From assembly GCA_029931535.1 (NCBI GenBank), contig JAQPZY010001372.1, forward strand, positions 1,833,501 to 1,897,500: DNA of 64,000 nucleotides, read 5' to 3'. Made by a program: the position numbers and the translations under genes. Shown here piece by piece: positions 24,051 through 36,400 of this stretch. The stretch's first letter is position 1; the number at the start of each line of letters is the position of its first letter. The notes below the pieces were generated by a model. That model was not told the origin of the DNA. It saw only the letters and a program-made list of their open reading frames with translations, and ran no database searches. The DNA comes from Margaritifera margaritifera (Eukaryota > Mollusca > Bivalvia > Unionida > Margaritiferidae).

Positions 24051-24345
24051 CCAAAATGGTATACTAGTGGAATCACTGTGGTCCAAAGCCAAAATGGTAT
24101 ACTAGTGGAATCGCTGTGGCCCAAAGCCAAAATGGTATATTAGTGGAATCGCTGTGGCCCAAAGACAAAATGGTATACTAGTGGAATCACTGTGGCCCAA
24201 AGCCAAAATGGTATACTAGTGGAATCGCTGTGGCCCAAAGCCAAAATGGTATACTAGTGGAATCGCTGTGGCCCAAAGCCAAAATGGTACACTAGTGGAA
24301 TCGCTGTGGCCCAAAGCCAAAATGGTATACTAGTGGAATCGCTGC
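24051..24345. repeat. 38-bp minisatellite born from LINE coding sequence, about 8 copies
   Basis: The unit is 'ccaaaatggtatactagtgg' plus 'aatcgctgtggcccaaag'. The first unit is in frame with the LINE linker peptide ending 'KQPKWYTSGI', so the repeated DNA is the LINE reading frame itself. After the last unit the sequence continues with 'gccgcgaaaagccaaaccct'. Variants are only point changes (a/g in 'atcactg', t/c in 'ggtcc'). Confidence 0.9.
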
Positions 24346-24734
24346 CGCGAAAAGCCAAACCCTCATTGTCAAACATAAACGCTCCGTTTTCAAAGAAGCC
24401 ATTGCCTCAAACTCTGATAACAGATTCACCATGCAAGAATTAACTTCTATGAAACCATTACTTCTAAGTCCATGTGAAATTATAGATAATGGCACGATAT
24501 TGTAACCCAAATGAATCTCCTAGAGGCTAACATACATACACTTACTGCATTCGTGAATGAAGCGGTGACCGATCATGCTGGTTTCAATATGCTCCTAATT
24601 ACATTAAATGATACTATTGATATTATCTAAAATACAAAAATCACAACCCTCTCAAGTCACCAATGTTTTAAACTCTGAGTAATTATTGAAAATCAAAACA
24701 GTTTTAAAAGAAATATATATGTTAATGTGTTAGC
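24346..24734. other. Possible continuation of LINE remnant; no gene
   Basis: This may be further decayed LINE sequence, because it directly continues the repeat. No RT motif was found. Confidence 0.3.
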
Positions 24735-25110
24735 GGCCCTACGTTTTTCTGAGTCATCAATTAATGACAACATTAGAGTAAAGCGGGTGCAAGCGAACCT
24801 ATGAAAACATAACACAATGTCGTTGCTATTTACTTTTGATCTAAATAAATATGAAAAGCTGAACCAGTCAATGTGTAGATCATAATACGAACCACTTCAC
24901 TCAGAATCAAAGACTGACTTTAGAATAGCTATTTGGTTTTGATATAAATAAATAAGAAAAGCTGAACCAGTCAATGTGCAGATCATAATGACTGACTTTA
25001 GAATAGATATTTAGTTTTGATCTAAATAAATATGAAAAGCTGAACCAGTCAATGTGCAGATTATAATACGAACCACATGACACCGAATTAAAGACTGACC
25101 TTAGAATACA
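24735..25110. repeat. Dispersed repeat shared with duplication A, with internal tandem copies
   Basis: 'cttttgatctaaataaat' with 'aaaagctgaaccagtcaatg' occurs three times (near 24833, 24938 and 25015). Its wording matches 13655-13900 and 45895-46100 ('tttgatctgaatcaagataa' with 'agctgaa', 'gactgacattaga'). This is a third locus of the same dispersed sequence, internally triplicated here. Confidence 0.6.
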
Positions 25111-25554
25111 ACAGTTGCGACGGAACCAATTAGAGAAGAAAATATTACTACAATAAAAAGCGGAATGGTTAAAAACACATATCAAAATGAAAACAAATGA
25201 AAATATGACACTTGCGACTGAGTACAATTTTATTAAATAATAATAATAATAATAATAAAAATAGCACCGGCAAATATTCACATTTTTAATTGAGAAAAGG
25301 TTTGATTAGGTAAATAAGTAATATTTTTCGCACTTAGCTATTGTCGCAAGTTTCATTTTATTTTGACTTTTAGTCTTACTATTATCGTCATTATTTCTCT
25401 TCTCCTCTACTTTCTCATCCACTCTTCCGTTATCATCAAACTCATAAAGATTATTGGCTATTCTGTTTGTGCTGTACATTTGCAAATTATGGGATAGAAT
25501 GTAATTCAGCGTTATAATGATATCATGCAATAAACAACGTAATGGACAGATGAA

Positions 25555-25592
<38 letters not shown>

Positions 25593-26034
25593 CGATGATG
25601 GTGATGATAATAATAATAATAATAAATCTTGTATATTTCTATCTTGAATCAGCTATAAATTATTGTTCGTTTTGGTATGCGTCAAGGTGTATATAAACAA
25701 TATAATTAAAGTTCCATGATATAAAATGTCAGCAAAACATTAATAACAGGATAGTATTTTAAACAATGGCACATTTCAACAGCCCAGGCGAAAATGAGAA
25801 AGACACAAGTAGGATGATCTTTTTACTGGCGTCACCTGTAATTGCGATATTTAGCACACATTTATTAAAAGGCTAACTATGAACGGGTTACCCTTTTTCG
25901 CTATAAGATTTCATTTATAAAACATTGGCATTTCAGTGGTATCAAAATAAATATTTACATACACAAGCATAGACAAACAGACGGGCAGTGAGAAAGACAG
26001 AAGATGAGAGAGAATGTAATTAGTCAATACACAA
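25111..26034. other. No gene; microsatellites
   Basis: Contains (aat)n at 25237-25260 and (taa/tga)n at 25556-25624. The rest is AT-rich without supported features. Confidence 0.5.
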
Positions 26035-26148
26035 TACATACATACATACATACATACATACATACATACATACATACATACATACATACATACATACATA
26101 CATACATACATACATACATACATACATACATACATACTTACATACATA
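26035..26148. repeat. (CATA)n microsatellite
   Basis: About 28 cata tetramers. This is the complement of the tatg motif at 20068 and 63628. Confidence 0.96.
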
Positions 26149-26990
26149 TGAAGATGAACAAAACTATGCTGGAGTATAGACTAAAATTCATTAGTAAAAA
26201 TTTATGTGTATGTTCTAAACGAGTACCAATATTCAATCAGAAGAGGAGGAGGAAAAAAGAAAAAACAAAGATTAGGGAAAACAAAATACAATGTATACAA
26301 TGTAGCTCTACCATGTCAAATTTAGTTTCTCTTTAAAATTAGGCACCGGGCGTTTTATGTAAGGGGAGTTCGTCACCGTTAATGATACTTGGTGAAAAAT
26401 CTGTCTTTAATAGGAAAGCAATATTGTAACACAAAAAGGAGAATCCTTGCCTCCTCTCCCAGTCCTCCAGCACTCCCCCCAACCCTCACCAGAGATAAAA
26501 TGGTCTGTGCCCTACGCCATCCTGGACACTTGCCCATGTGTATTACATCGCATCATTTCGGAAACATCTCGAGAGAAAAATCAATTCTGGTTATAGATTA
26601 TTTTTTATCAGGTCAAAACTAGAAACAAATATTTCAATGCGGTGGTGAATTCTGTGACGTAAAATTGTAATGAAAAATTGAAATAAAACAATGCTACCAG
26701 TGTTAGTTTCTGAAGAGTTATTTAGACAAATGTTCAACGTTTTATGAAGGCTGTACTTGAATAATATACTGGAAATCTACTGACAAGTGGCACGTGGATT
26801 TAACGTACGACACCTTTGACAGGGTTAGAAAATAGAATAAATAGAGATGTCTAGGCATGCCCAATACTATAGGGACAAAGTGTGAAACTGCATAACGGAA
26901 GAAACCAGACATTATAACCAAGAAAGTGAAAACAAATAAACATAAACAGAACACTGCTGTAACCATGGTGTCGCGAGGAGGTCGAGTAGG
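26149..26990. other. No gene recognised
   Basis: Unique sequence upstream of the claudin-like gene. No coding or repeat structure is supported. Confidence 0.45.
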
Positions 26991-26998
26991 GATGAGGA

Positions 26999-27172
26999 TA
27001 TATAAATCAGGTACGGAGACGACTTGGTAGCTTCTGTATTTGGTTTACAAGGGGAAGAAAGTGTGGATTTATTTTCTAAACTTCAGATTTGAAAATAAGA
27101 AGATAAAATTTACTTTATATATAAAGAAGACCACAGAGAACTTGAACCAGACTAGGGAAGAGATAATTAGGT
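26999..27172 (+). promoter_or_regulatory. Candidate promoter and non-coding first exon of the claudin-like gene
   Basis: A TATA-like 'tatataaat' lies at 26999-27007. A donor-like 'ttag|gtaact' lies at 27171. A non-coding first exon between about 27030 and 27170 would splice to the acceptor at 27994-27995, where 'ttaatttcag' precedes 30 bases of 5' UTR. The existence of that acceptor is what argues for an upstream exon; its exact position is inferred. Confidence 0.25.
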
Positions 27173-27283
27173 AACTTTTTTCTTAATTAGATTAAATTAA
27201 CTAGGTTCTTTATTGTGGCTTCTCAGGAGAAAATACTTAATTATAACTCCTTGAGTAGCTTTAATTAAAGAAAGTTTATATCA

Positions 27284-27284
27284 C

Positions 27285-27328
<44 letters not shown>
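27284..27328. repeat. (ATT)n microsatellite
   Basis: About 15 att triplets in the presumed 5' intron. Confidence 0.93.
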
Positions 27329-27331
<3 letters not shown>

Positions 27332-28024
27332 GGATTACTTTTCATCTGCATATTTTCTATAAAAAATAGATTAATATCTTGAAGATCTTTTTAACTGAGC
27401 ACAAAATTTTAAAAATCATCTAAATTTATAAATGAACGTAGTAAATTAGGTGGATTTGGATCACTTTCACTTTTCCGAATTTTGTCACTTGGAGAAACAA
27501 AATCAGTTGTTAATAATTTTCTTGTGGACAATATTTGTTTTGATAATATATGTGTCTTGAAAATTTTTCATTAGCGGATAGACTTACAAATCATTTAATC
27601 AATTTAACAGAAGTAAAAAAAAACTGTGCTGAGACATATATATTTCCTCTTCTTTTAAGGCAAACAACTGTCTCCCTCCCCCTCCCCCTCGTGTCGTCAG
27701 CGGTCAAAGGTCGATTACTGTTGAACATTACTAATCGGTCAATCTCAACTCAGTTGCTACTAGGTTCTTACGAATAAACAACAAACGAGAGATTTTCTTT
27801 AAAGTGGGTAGTTAAATTCATTTCTTTCTGTTAAGTTTATTTATTCTTTATACATTTTGACAATATTCGGCATTTTGGCGAAAACATCGATTTCTTTATA
27901 TTAAACAAAATATAAACAAATAATACATGCCGTCATAAATACGTACACTGAACATAATTTCTCATCTTGTACAATTTAATTTCTCTTAATTTCAGGCTTC
28001 TGTAGATAAATAAGAACAAGAAAA

Positions 28025-28244
28025 ATGAGTTCTGGAGGAACGTCGTCTTTAAAGAAGCTGGTGATCGTCCTGCTGATTTTCTGCTTCATTTTGGACCTGG
28101 TGGGGTTTGTCATCCCTTACTGGTATTACGTTGAAAGTACACTGCTAGGGATCACAGTCAAGGCATATGGTGGCCTCTGGACAGCGTGCTCACAAATATC
28201 TCTCGTCGTTGGGTGTGGAGATTACGTAGACAGCACCCTGGTTG
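28025..28244 (+). CDS. Claudin-like gene, coding exon 1
   Basis: Encodes residues 1-73 plus the first base of codon 74: TM1 and the whole W-GLW-C-C loop. The donor is 'gttg|gtatgt'. The exon begins upstream at 27996, after the acceptor 'ttaatttcag', with 29 bases of 5' UTR. Confidence 0.9.
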
Positions 28245-31200
28245 GTATGTTCCATCTATCCATCTATCTCTTTGTCTGTCTATCTATCTGTATATCTGTC
28301 TGTCCATCCGTCTTTTAAGTGCCCATCTCTCTCTGTGTTTGTCTGCTCTTTTTGTTGTCCCTATGTACATCCATATGTCAATCCGTCCGTATGTCAATGC
28401 GTCTGTGTGTTCCTTTGTCGGTCCCTCTATTCGTATTTCTACCACACGCTGCTCTCATTACCACAATAGTACCCCGTAAAGTAGGACACATGACCAATTT
28501 GAAATGCGGTTGGTTGAGATGGGATTGGATGGGGGTGGCTTTAGGTTTGGGCGAATGGAAATTGGATCTCACATTATTATATAGTAAATTTAGTCGTTTC
28601 ACTCTAATACCCCACCCATCAACAGGCCTTTTTACGATGGAGGGTGGGGGTAGGGGTAGGGTGGTTTGTGAGACTTTACAGTTACTAAAAGTTTCGATGT
28701 AAGAAATTTTAATATGTATTGTCATAATTTCTCATCTAGAAAAACTGTTCTCTATTCGAGTTAATAGGAAACATTTCTTCATTCGACTTAACAGGGACCA
28801 TTTCTTCATTCGACTTAACAAGAAATATTCATTCATTTATTAGCTATATCATTGTATAAAATAAACAATAAATGATTTTGGAGGGTCTTTGAATATGTTC
28901 ACAAATTTCGAAATTTATTGTGATTTTTAGTTTAATTTATGAGAAACGAATAAGAAATAAATAAAATCACAAAAAAAAGAAAAAAAAAAAAAAAAACAAA
29001 AAAAAAACAAAAAAAAAAAAAAATCAAAAGAAAAAAAATAATAGAAAGAAATATTGTGACGGCAGATGTTGAGACTTTTGGATTAAATCCAAATCACTTT
29101 GAACCAAGGGGAAATAATCCTTGGCAAGACAAGACATTGCTTCTTTTGTTTCTTTTTACATCTTTTGTAAAACCCGTACAGATTCAGATTCTTTATTCAC
29201 TCTTAAGTATTACATGGTGATTGAGTACAACACAAAAAATTATCGTACAATGCCCTGAAATTTCCTCAGCGTGTTATTGTACGTTTCCAAGACGATGATT
29301 GACTGAACAAAATATTCAAAAATTGAGGTCCATCCGTAAGAGTTCAGTGACTTATTTCAAGATATGATTATAGAAACAAATATTTTAAACTCATGCAGAC
29401 GGGAAGTAATCACTGGCATGGATTAGAATGGTTTAGAACCAAACGGAAATAATCACTGGCATGGATTAGAATGGCTTAGAACCAAACGGAAATAATCACT
29501 GGCATGGATTAGAATAGCTTAGAACCAAATGGCTTAGAACCAAATGGAAATAATCACTGACATGGATTAGAATGGCTTAGAACCAAATGGAAATAATCAC
29601 TGACATGGATTAGAATGGCTTAGAACCAAATGGAAATAATCACTGACATGGATTAGAATGGCCTAGAACCAAATGGAAATAATCACTGACATGGATTAGA
29701 ATGGCTTAGAACCAAACGGAAATAATCACTGGCATGGATTAGAGTGGCTTAGAACCAAATGGAAATAATCACTGGCATGGATTAGAGTGGCTTAGAACCA
29801 AACGGAAATAATCACTGACATGGATTAGAATGGCTTAGAACCAAATGGAAATAATCACTGACATGGATTAGAATGGCTTAGAACCAAATGGAAATAATCA
29901 CTGGCATGGATTAGAATGGCTTAGAACCAAATGGAAATAATCACTGACATGGATTAGAATGGCTTAGAACCAAATGGAAATAATCACTGGCATGGATTAT
30001 AATAGCTTAGAACCAAATGGAAATAATCATTGACATGGATTAGAGTGGCTTAGAACCAAATGGAAATAATCACTGACATGGATTAGAATGGCTTAGAACC
30101 AAATGGAAATAATCACTGGCACGGATTAGAATGGCTTAGAACCAAATGGAAATAATCACTGGCATGGATTAGAATGGCTTAGAACCAAATGGAAATAATC
30201 ACTGGCATGGATTAGAATGGCTTAGAACCAAATGGAAATAATCACTGGCATGGATTAGATTGGCTCCTAGGAACCAAATGGAAATAATCACCTGACATGG
30301 ATAGAGTGGCTTAGGAAGCCAAATGGAAATAATCAATAGACATGGATTAGAATGGCTTAGAACCAAATGGAAATAATAACTGACAAGGATTAGGAATGGC
30401 TTAGAACCAAATGGAAATAATCTCATGGCATGGATTAGAATGGCTTTAGGAACCAAAAGGAAAATAATCACTGGACACTGGATTATGAATGCTTAGAAGA
30501 ACCAAATGGAAATAATCACTGGCATGGATTAGAATGGCTTAGAACCAAATGGAAATAATCACTGGCATGGATTAGAATGGCTTAGAACCAAATGGAAATA
30601 ATCACTGACATGGATTAGAATGGCCTAGAACCAAATGGAAATAATCACTGACATGGATTAGAATGGCTTAGAACCAAATGGAAATAATCACTGGCATGGA
30701 TTAGAATAGCTTAGAACCAAATGGAAATAATCACTGGCATGGATTAGAGTGGCTTAGAACCAAATGGAAATAATCACTGACATGGATTAGAATGGCTTAG
30801 AACCAAATGGAAATAATCACTGACATGGATTAGAATGGCTTAGAACCAAATAGAAATAATCACTGGCATGGATTAGAATGGCTTAGAACCAAATGGAAAT
30901 AATCACTGACATGGATTAGAATGGCTTAGAACCAAATGGAAATAATCACTGGCATGGATTAGAATGGCTTAGAACCAAATGGAAATAATCACTGACATGG
31001 ATTAGAATTGCTTAGAACCAAATGGAAATAATCACTGGCATGGATTAGAATGGCTTAGAACCAAATGGAAATAATCACTGACATGGATTAGAATGGCTTA
31101 AAACCAAATGGAAATAATCACTGGCATGGATTAGAATGGCTTAGAACCAAATGGAAATAATCACTAACATGGATTAGAGTGGCTTAGAACCAAATGGAAA

Positions 31201-33407
31201 TAATCACTGATATGGATTAGAATGGCTTAGAACCAAATGGAAATAATCACTGACATGGATTAGAATGGCTTAGAACCAAATGGAAATAATCACTGGCATG
31301 GATTATAATAGCTTAGAACCAAATGGAAATAATCACTGACATGGATTAGAGTGGCTTAGAACCAAACGGAAATAATCACTGACATGGATTAGAATGGCTT
31401 AGAACCAAATGGAAATAATCACTGACATGGATTAGAATGGCTTAGAACCAAATGAAATAATCACTGACATGGATTAGAATGGCTTAGAACCAAATGGAAA
31501 TAATCACTGACATGGATTAGAGTGGCTTAGAACCAAATGGAAATAATCACTGACATGGATTCGAATGGCTTAGAACCAAATGGAAATAATCACTGGCATG
31601 GATTAGAATGGCTTAGAACCAAACGGAAATAATCACTGACATGGATTAGAGTGGCTTAGAACCAAATGGAAATAATCACTGACATGGATTAGAATGGCTT
31701 AGAACCAAACGGAAATAATCACTGGCATGGATTAGAATGGCTTAGAACCAAATGGAAATAATCACTGGCATGGATTAGAATGGCTTAGAACCAAATGGAA
31801 ATAATCACTGACATGGATTAGAATGGCTTAGAACCAAATGGAAATAGTCACTGGCATGGATTAGAATGGCTTAGAACCAAATGGAAATAATCACTGACAT
31901 GGATTATAATGGCTTAGAACCAAATGGAAATAGTCACTGGCATGGATTAGAATGGCTTAGAACCAAATGGAAATAATCACTGACATGGATTAGAATGGCT
32001 TAGAACCAAATGGAAATAATCACTGGCATGGATTAGAATGGCTTAGAACCAAATGGAAATAATCACTAACATGGATTAGAATGGCTTAGAACCAAATGGA
32101 AATAATCACTGACATGGATTAGAATGGCTTAGAACCAAATGGAAATAATCACTGGCATGGATTAGAATGGCTTAGAACCAAATGGAAATAATCACTGACA
32201 TGGATTATAATGGCTTAGAACCAAATGGAAATAATCACTGACATGGATTCGAATGGCTTAGAACCAAATGGAAATAATCACTGACAAAGATTAGAATGGC
32301 TTAGAACCAAATGGAAATAATCACTGGCATGGATTATAATAGCTTAGAACCAAATGGAAATAATCACTGGCATGGATTAGAATGGCTTAGAACCAAATGG
32401 AAATAATCACTGACATGGATTAGAATGGCTTAGAACCAAATGGAAATAATCACTGGCACGGATTAGAATGGCTTAGAACCAAATGGAAATAATCACTGGC
32501 ATGGATTAGAATGGCTTAGAACCAAATGGAAATAATCACTGACATGGATTAGAATAGCTTAGAACCAAATGGAAATAATCACTGGCATGGATTAGAATGG
32601 CTTAGAACCAAATGGAAATAATCACTGACTTGGATTAGAATGACTTAGAACCAAATGGAAATAATCACTAACATGGATTAGAATGGCTTAGAACCAAATG
32701 GAAATAATCACTGGCATGGAATAGAATGGCTTAGAACCAAATGGAAATAATCACTGGCATGGATTATAATGGCTTAGAACCAAATGGAAATAATCATTGG
32801 CATGAAATGAAAATCTGATTGTTATCAAAGAACTCTTACAACGCCCTTATTTATTTCGAAATTTTTTTGAATCGTACTTTTTCAAGACGATGAGTTGTGT
32901 AACTATTTATTCAATATGAGCTCAACCCTTAAAGAATCATGAAATTATTTCAGAATATAATCATGGAAACATATTAGATCATCGTATATGGAAATATATT
33001 AGATCATCAAGCAATCAGGAGGGAAAAAATAGGTTACTGCAGAATTTAATTAGAGTTTCAAAGATAAGATAACTGATCCTGACTTTGGTCAAACTAACAA
33101 TTGGTCATAAGCTAGCAATTAGCCCTAACATAGCGTCCACAATTAGTTACAGGTTGCCATTAGTTTTGTTTTATTTTTCAACGTGATCAGAAAGAAATAC
33201 ATTTCGGTCTCTAAGACACACATCAAAGAAAGAAGGGCGGGGTGGGGGTGTATAGGTAGCATTATGCAAATGACATTATGTGAGGCATTTGTATAAATGA
33301 TGAAAAGCAAACAATTTTGTAACATTTTAAAGAAAATCCATTCCAATGTGAATTTAAAAAAAAGTATAATTCCTGGAAGGGACACCACCACATGTACACA
33401 CAAACAT

Positions 33408-33467
<60 letters not shown>

Positions 33468-36400
33468 CCTTGGAGTTGTACCCCAAAGTTGGACTTCTAC
33501 CTTAAATTAAAAGACAGACACTACGTCCTGAGAGCTAGACGCGAATTCCTCTTGCTATCAATACTAATCAGTTTCAGCTATTTCTAGCAGTTGCCCAGTG
33601 TTATCCATAATTGTATTGTACAGCTATTTCTAGCAGTTGCCCAGTGTTATCCATAATTGTATTGTACAGCTATTTCTAGCAGTTGCCCAGTGTTATCCAT
33701 AATTGTAATATATGCGTCATGCCTGCTATTAATTAATTCGTTGTCGATCTTTGTCCTCTTGAATAGACAATCAACTGAGTCGATATTCTTATAAATCTTT
33801 CAATTTTAATAATAAGTACAGTACGAAAGTAGTGTTGATATGTGTGTGTGTGTGTGTGTAAAGTCATACAAATATAGACAAATACATTCATCCTATATTT
33901 TTTTATTATTTTCAAACAGTGTGAAAATTACTAATGAAGAGAATCTAAAATTGAAACTTGGTCCGAGAAAACAAGAATTATTTTATATCTTAAAGTTGTG
34001 AATGAAACCCGCCACTGGAGAATTTATATTTCTGTTTTTTATTTCAGACTGGTTTCGTGCCGTGAGAGCGTTCTCTGCCCTTGGTTTCTTGGTGTTTCTT
34101 GCGTCCTTGGTGGTTGTCATCGCCCACACCTGCTCCAAGTCCGAGAAGAAAATCCTGTACCTTGTAGCCGTCTGTCTCACGTTCGCAGGAGGTAAGGTCA
34201 AAGACAGAAGCTTCAAAAGTTGTTTTTTTTAATCCATTTTTTTGATTGCACAAGTTTAGTCCAGTAATACATACATGTTTTCATATATAGTTCTGTTTAC
34301 AATAAGACTGGCTTGGTTGATTTATTTTATGCCAAAAGAAGGAGCTCAAATTCATATCCTTAAGGTGTTTCGTTTTTTTGTGCATCTCACTATGGAGTAG
34401 ATGTCAATATCATTTCACTCAATCATCATGCGAATATCTCGTCATTAAATTGTGTAACTGCTTATCTTGACAAATATTTCCAATATGTAAGGAACAGAGT
34501 AATTTTACAACACCCGTTTTACCGTAATGTAAAATAAAATAAAGCGATTAGCAAATATAACATGCAAAGAATGATTTCTTCACTGGCACTTGAACAAAGC
34601 AGCCGCATGAATCCATACATCACAACCTGTAAGTGTTCGCTCGGTTTGCGTTCGATGTCCTGGTAACACGGCCAAATAAAAGGCTCACCGTAACTCTGAA
34701 AATATTATCAGGAATTAAGAAGCTTTGAACTGTCTACTCAAACCAATGTAGGACAGTGTGTTTTCTTTCTTTACGTTACCTTTGTCTCGACTCAGTTTAT
34801 TTCAATCCCTATCTCCCACTCTACTACCAATCCTATTAGCCTTCTCCCACTGTTGTGTAAACAAAATGCCTCATTGTGGTTCCAGCTTGTTACATACAGT
34901 AATTAGAAATTATGATTCTGCTAGCTGACCACACTTTGAACAAGTATATATGGAACTAAGATTTGATAACAATTTACTTTTTAACTGTATCAAGAAATGA
35001 TTGACCTCATTATAGTACTTCCTGTAATTGGACCAGTAATTGGACCTGTAATTGGACCTGTAATTGGACCTGTAATAGGACCAGTAATAGGACCTGTAAT
35101 AGGAACTGTAATAGGACCAGTAATAGGACCTGTAATAGGAACTGTAATAGGACCAGTAATAGGACCTGTAATAGGACCTGTAATAGGGCCTGTAATAGGA
35201 CCTGTAATAGGGCCAGTAATAGGACCTGTAATTGGACCTGTAATAGGAACTGTAATTGGACCTGTAATAGGAACTGTAATAGGAACTGTAATTGGACCTG
35301 TATTAGGACCAGTAATAGCACCTGTAATAGGACCTGTAATAGGAACTGTAATAGGGCCAGTAATAGGAACTGTGATTGGACCTGTAATAGGACCAGTAAT
35401 AGGACCTGTAATAGGAACTGTAATAGGACCTGTAATAGGACCTGTAATAGAAACTGTGATTGGACCTGTAATAGGACCAGTAATAGGACCTGTAATAGGA
35501 ACTGTAATAAGACCTGTAATAGGACCTGTAATAGAAACTGTGATTGGACCTGTAATAGGACCAGTAATAGGACCTGTAATAGGACCTGTAATAGGACCTG
35601 TAATAGGGCCAGTAATAGGAACTGTGATTGGACCTGTAATAGGACCAGTAATAGGACCTGTAATAGGAACTGTAATAGGACCTGTAATAGGACCTGTAAT
35701 AGAAACTGTGATTGGACCTGTAATAGGACCAGTAATAGGACCTGTAATAGGAACCGTAATAGGACCTGTAATTGGACCAGTATTTGGACCTGTAATAGGA
35801 CTTGTAATAGGAACTGTAATAGGACCTGTAATAGGATCTGTAATAGGACCTGTAATAGGATCTGTAATATGACCTGTAATAGGAACTGTAATTGGACCTG
35901 TAATAGGACCTGTAATTGGATCTGTAACAGGACCTATAATTGGACCTGTAATAGGACCTGTAATACGACCTGTAATAGGACCTGTAATAGGACCTGTAAT
36001 TGGACCTGTAATAGGACCTGTAATTGGACCTGTAATAGGACCTGTAATAGGACCTGTAATTGGACCTTTAATAGGACCTGTAATTGGATCTGTAATAGGA
36101 CCTGTAATAGGACCTGTAATAGGACCTGTAATAGGACCTGTAATAGGACCTGTAATTGGACCTTTAATAGGACCTGTAATTGGACCTGTAATAGGACCTG
36201 TAATAGGACCTGTAATAGGACCTGTAATAGGACCTGTAATTGGATCTGTAACAGGACCTATAATTGGACCTGTAACAGGACCTGTAATAGGACCTGTAAT
36301 TGGACCTTTAATTGGACCAGTAATAGGACCCGTAATAGGACCTGTAATTTGACCAGTAATAGGACTAGTAATTGGACCAGTAATAGGACCCGTAATAGGA

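Larger units (their letters stand above)
32805..34047. other. Claudin-like gene intron 1, 3' part
   Basis: Unique AT-rich DNA with (ca)n at 33409-33464 and (gt)n at 33841-33859. The acceptor 'tgttttttatttcag' is at 34033-34047. Confidence 0.75.

Noticed and set aside
28186..28702. Several overlapping open frames after claudin exon 1
   Set aside because: They start at or inside the exon and read through the donor site into a pyrimidine-rich intron; the splice model explains the exon better.
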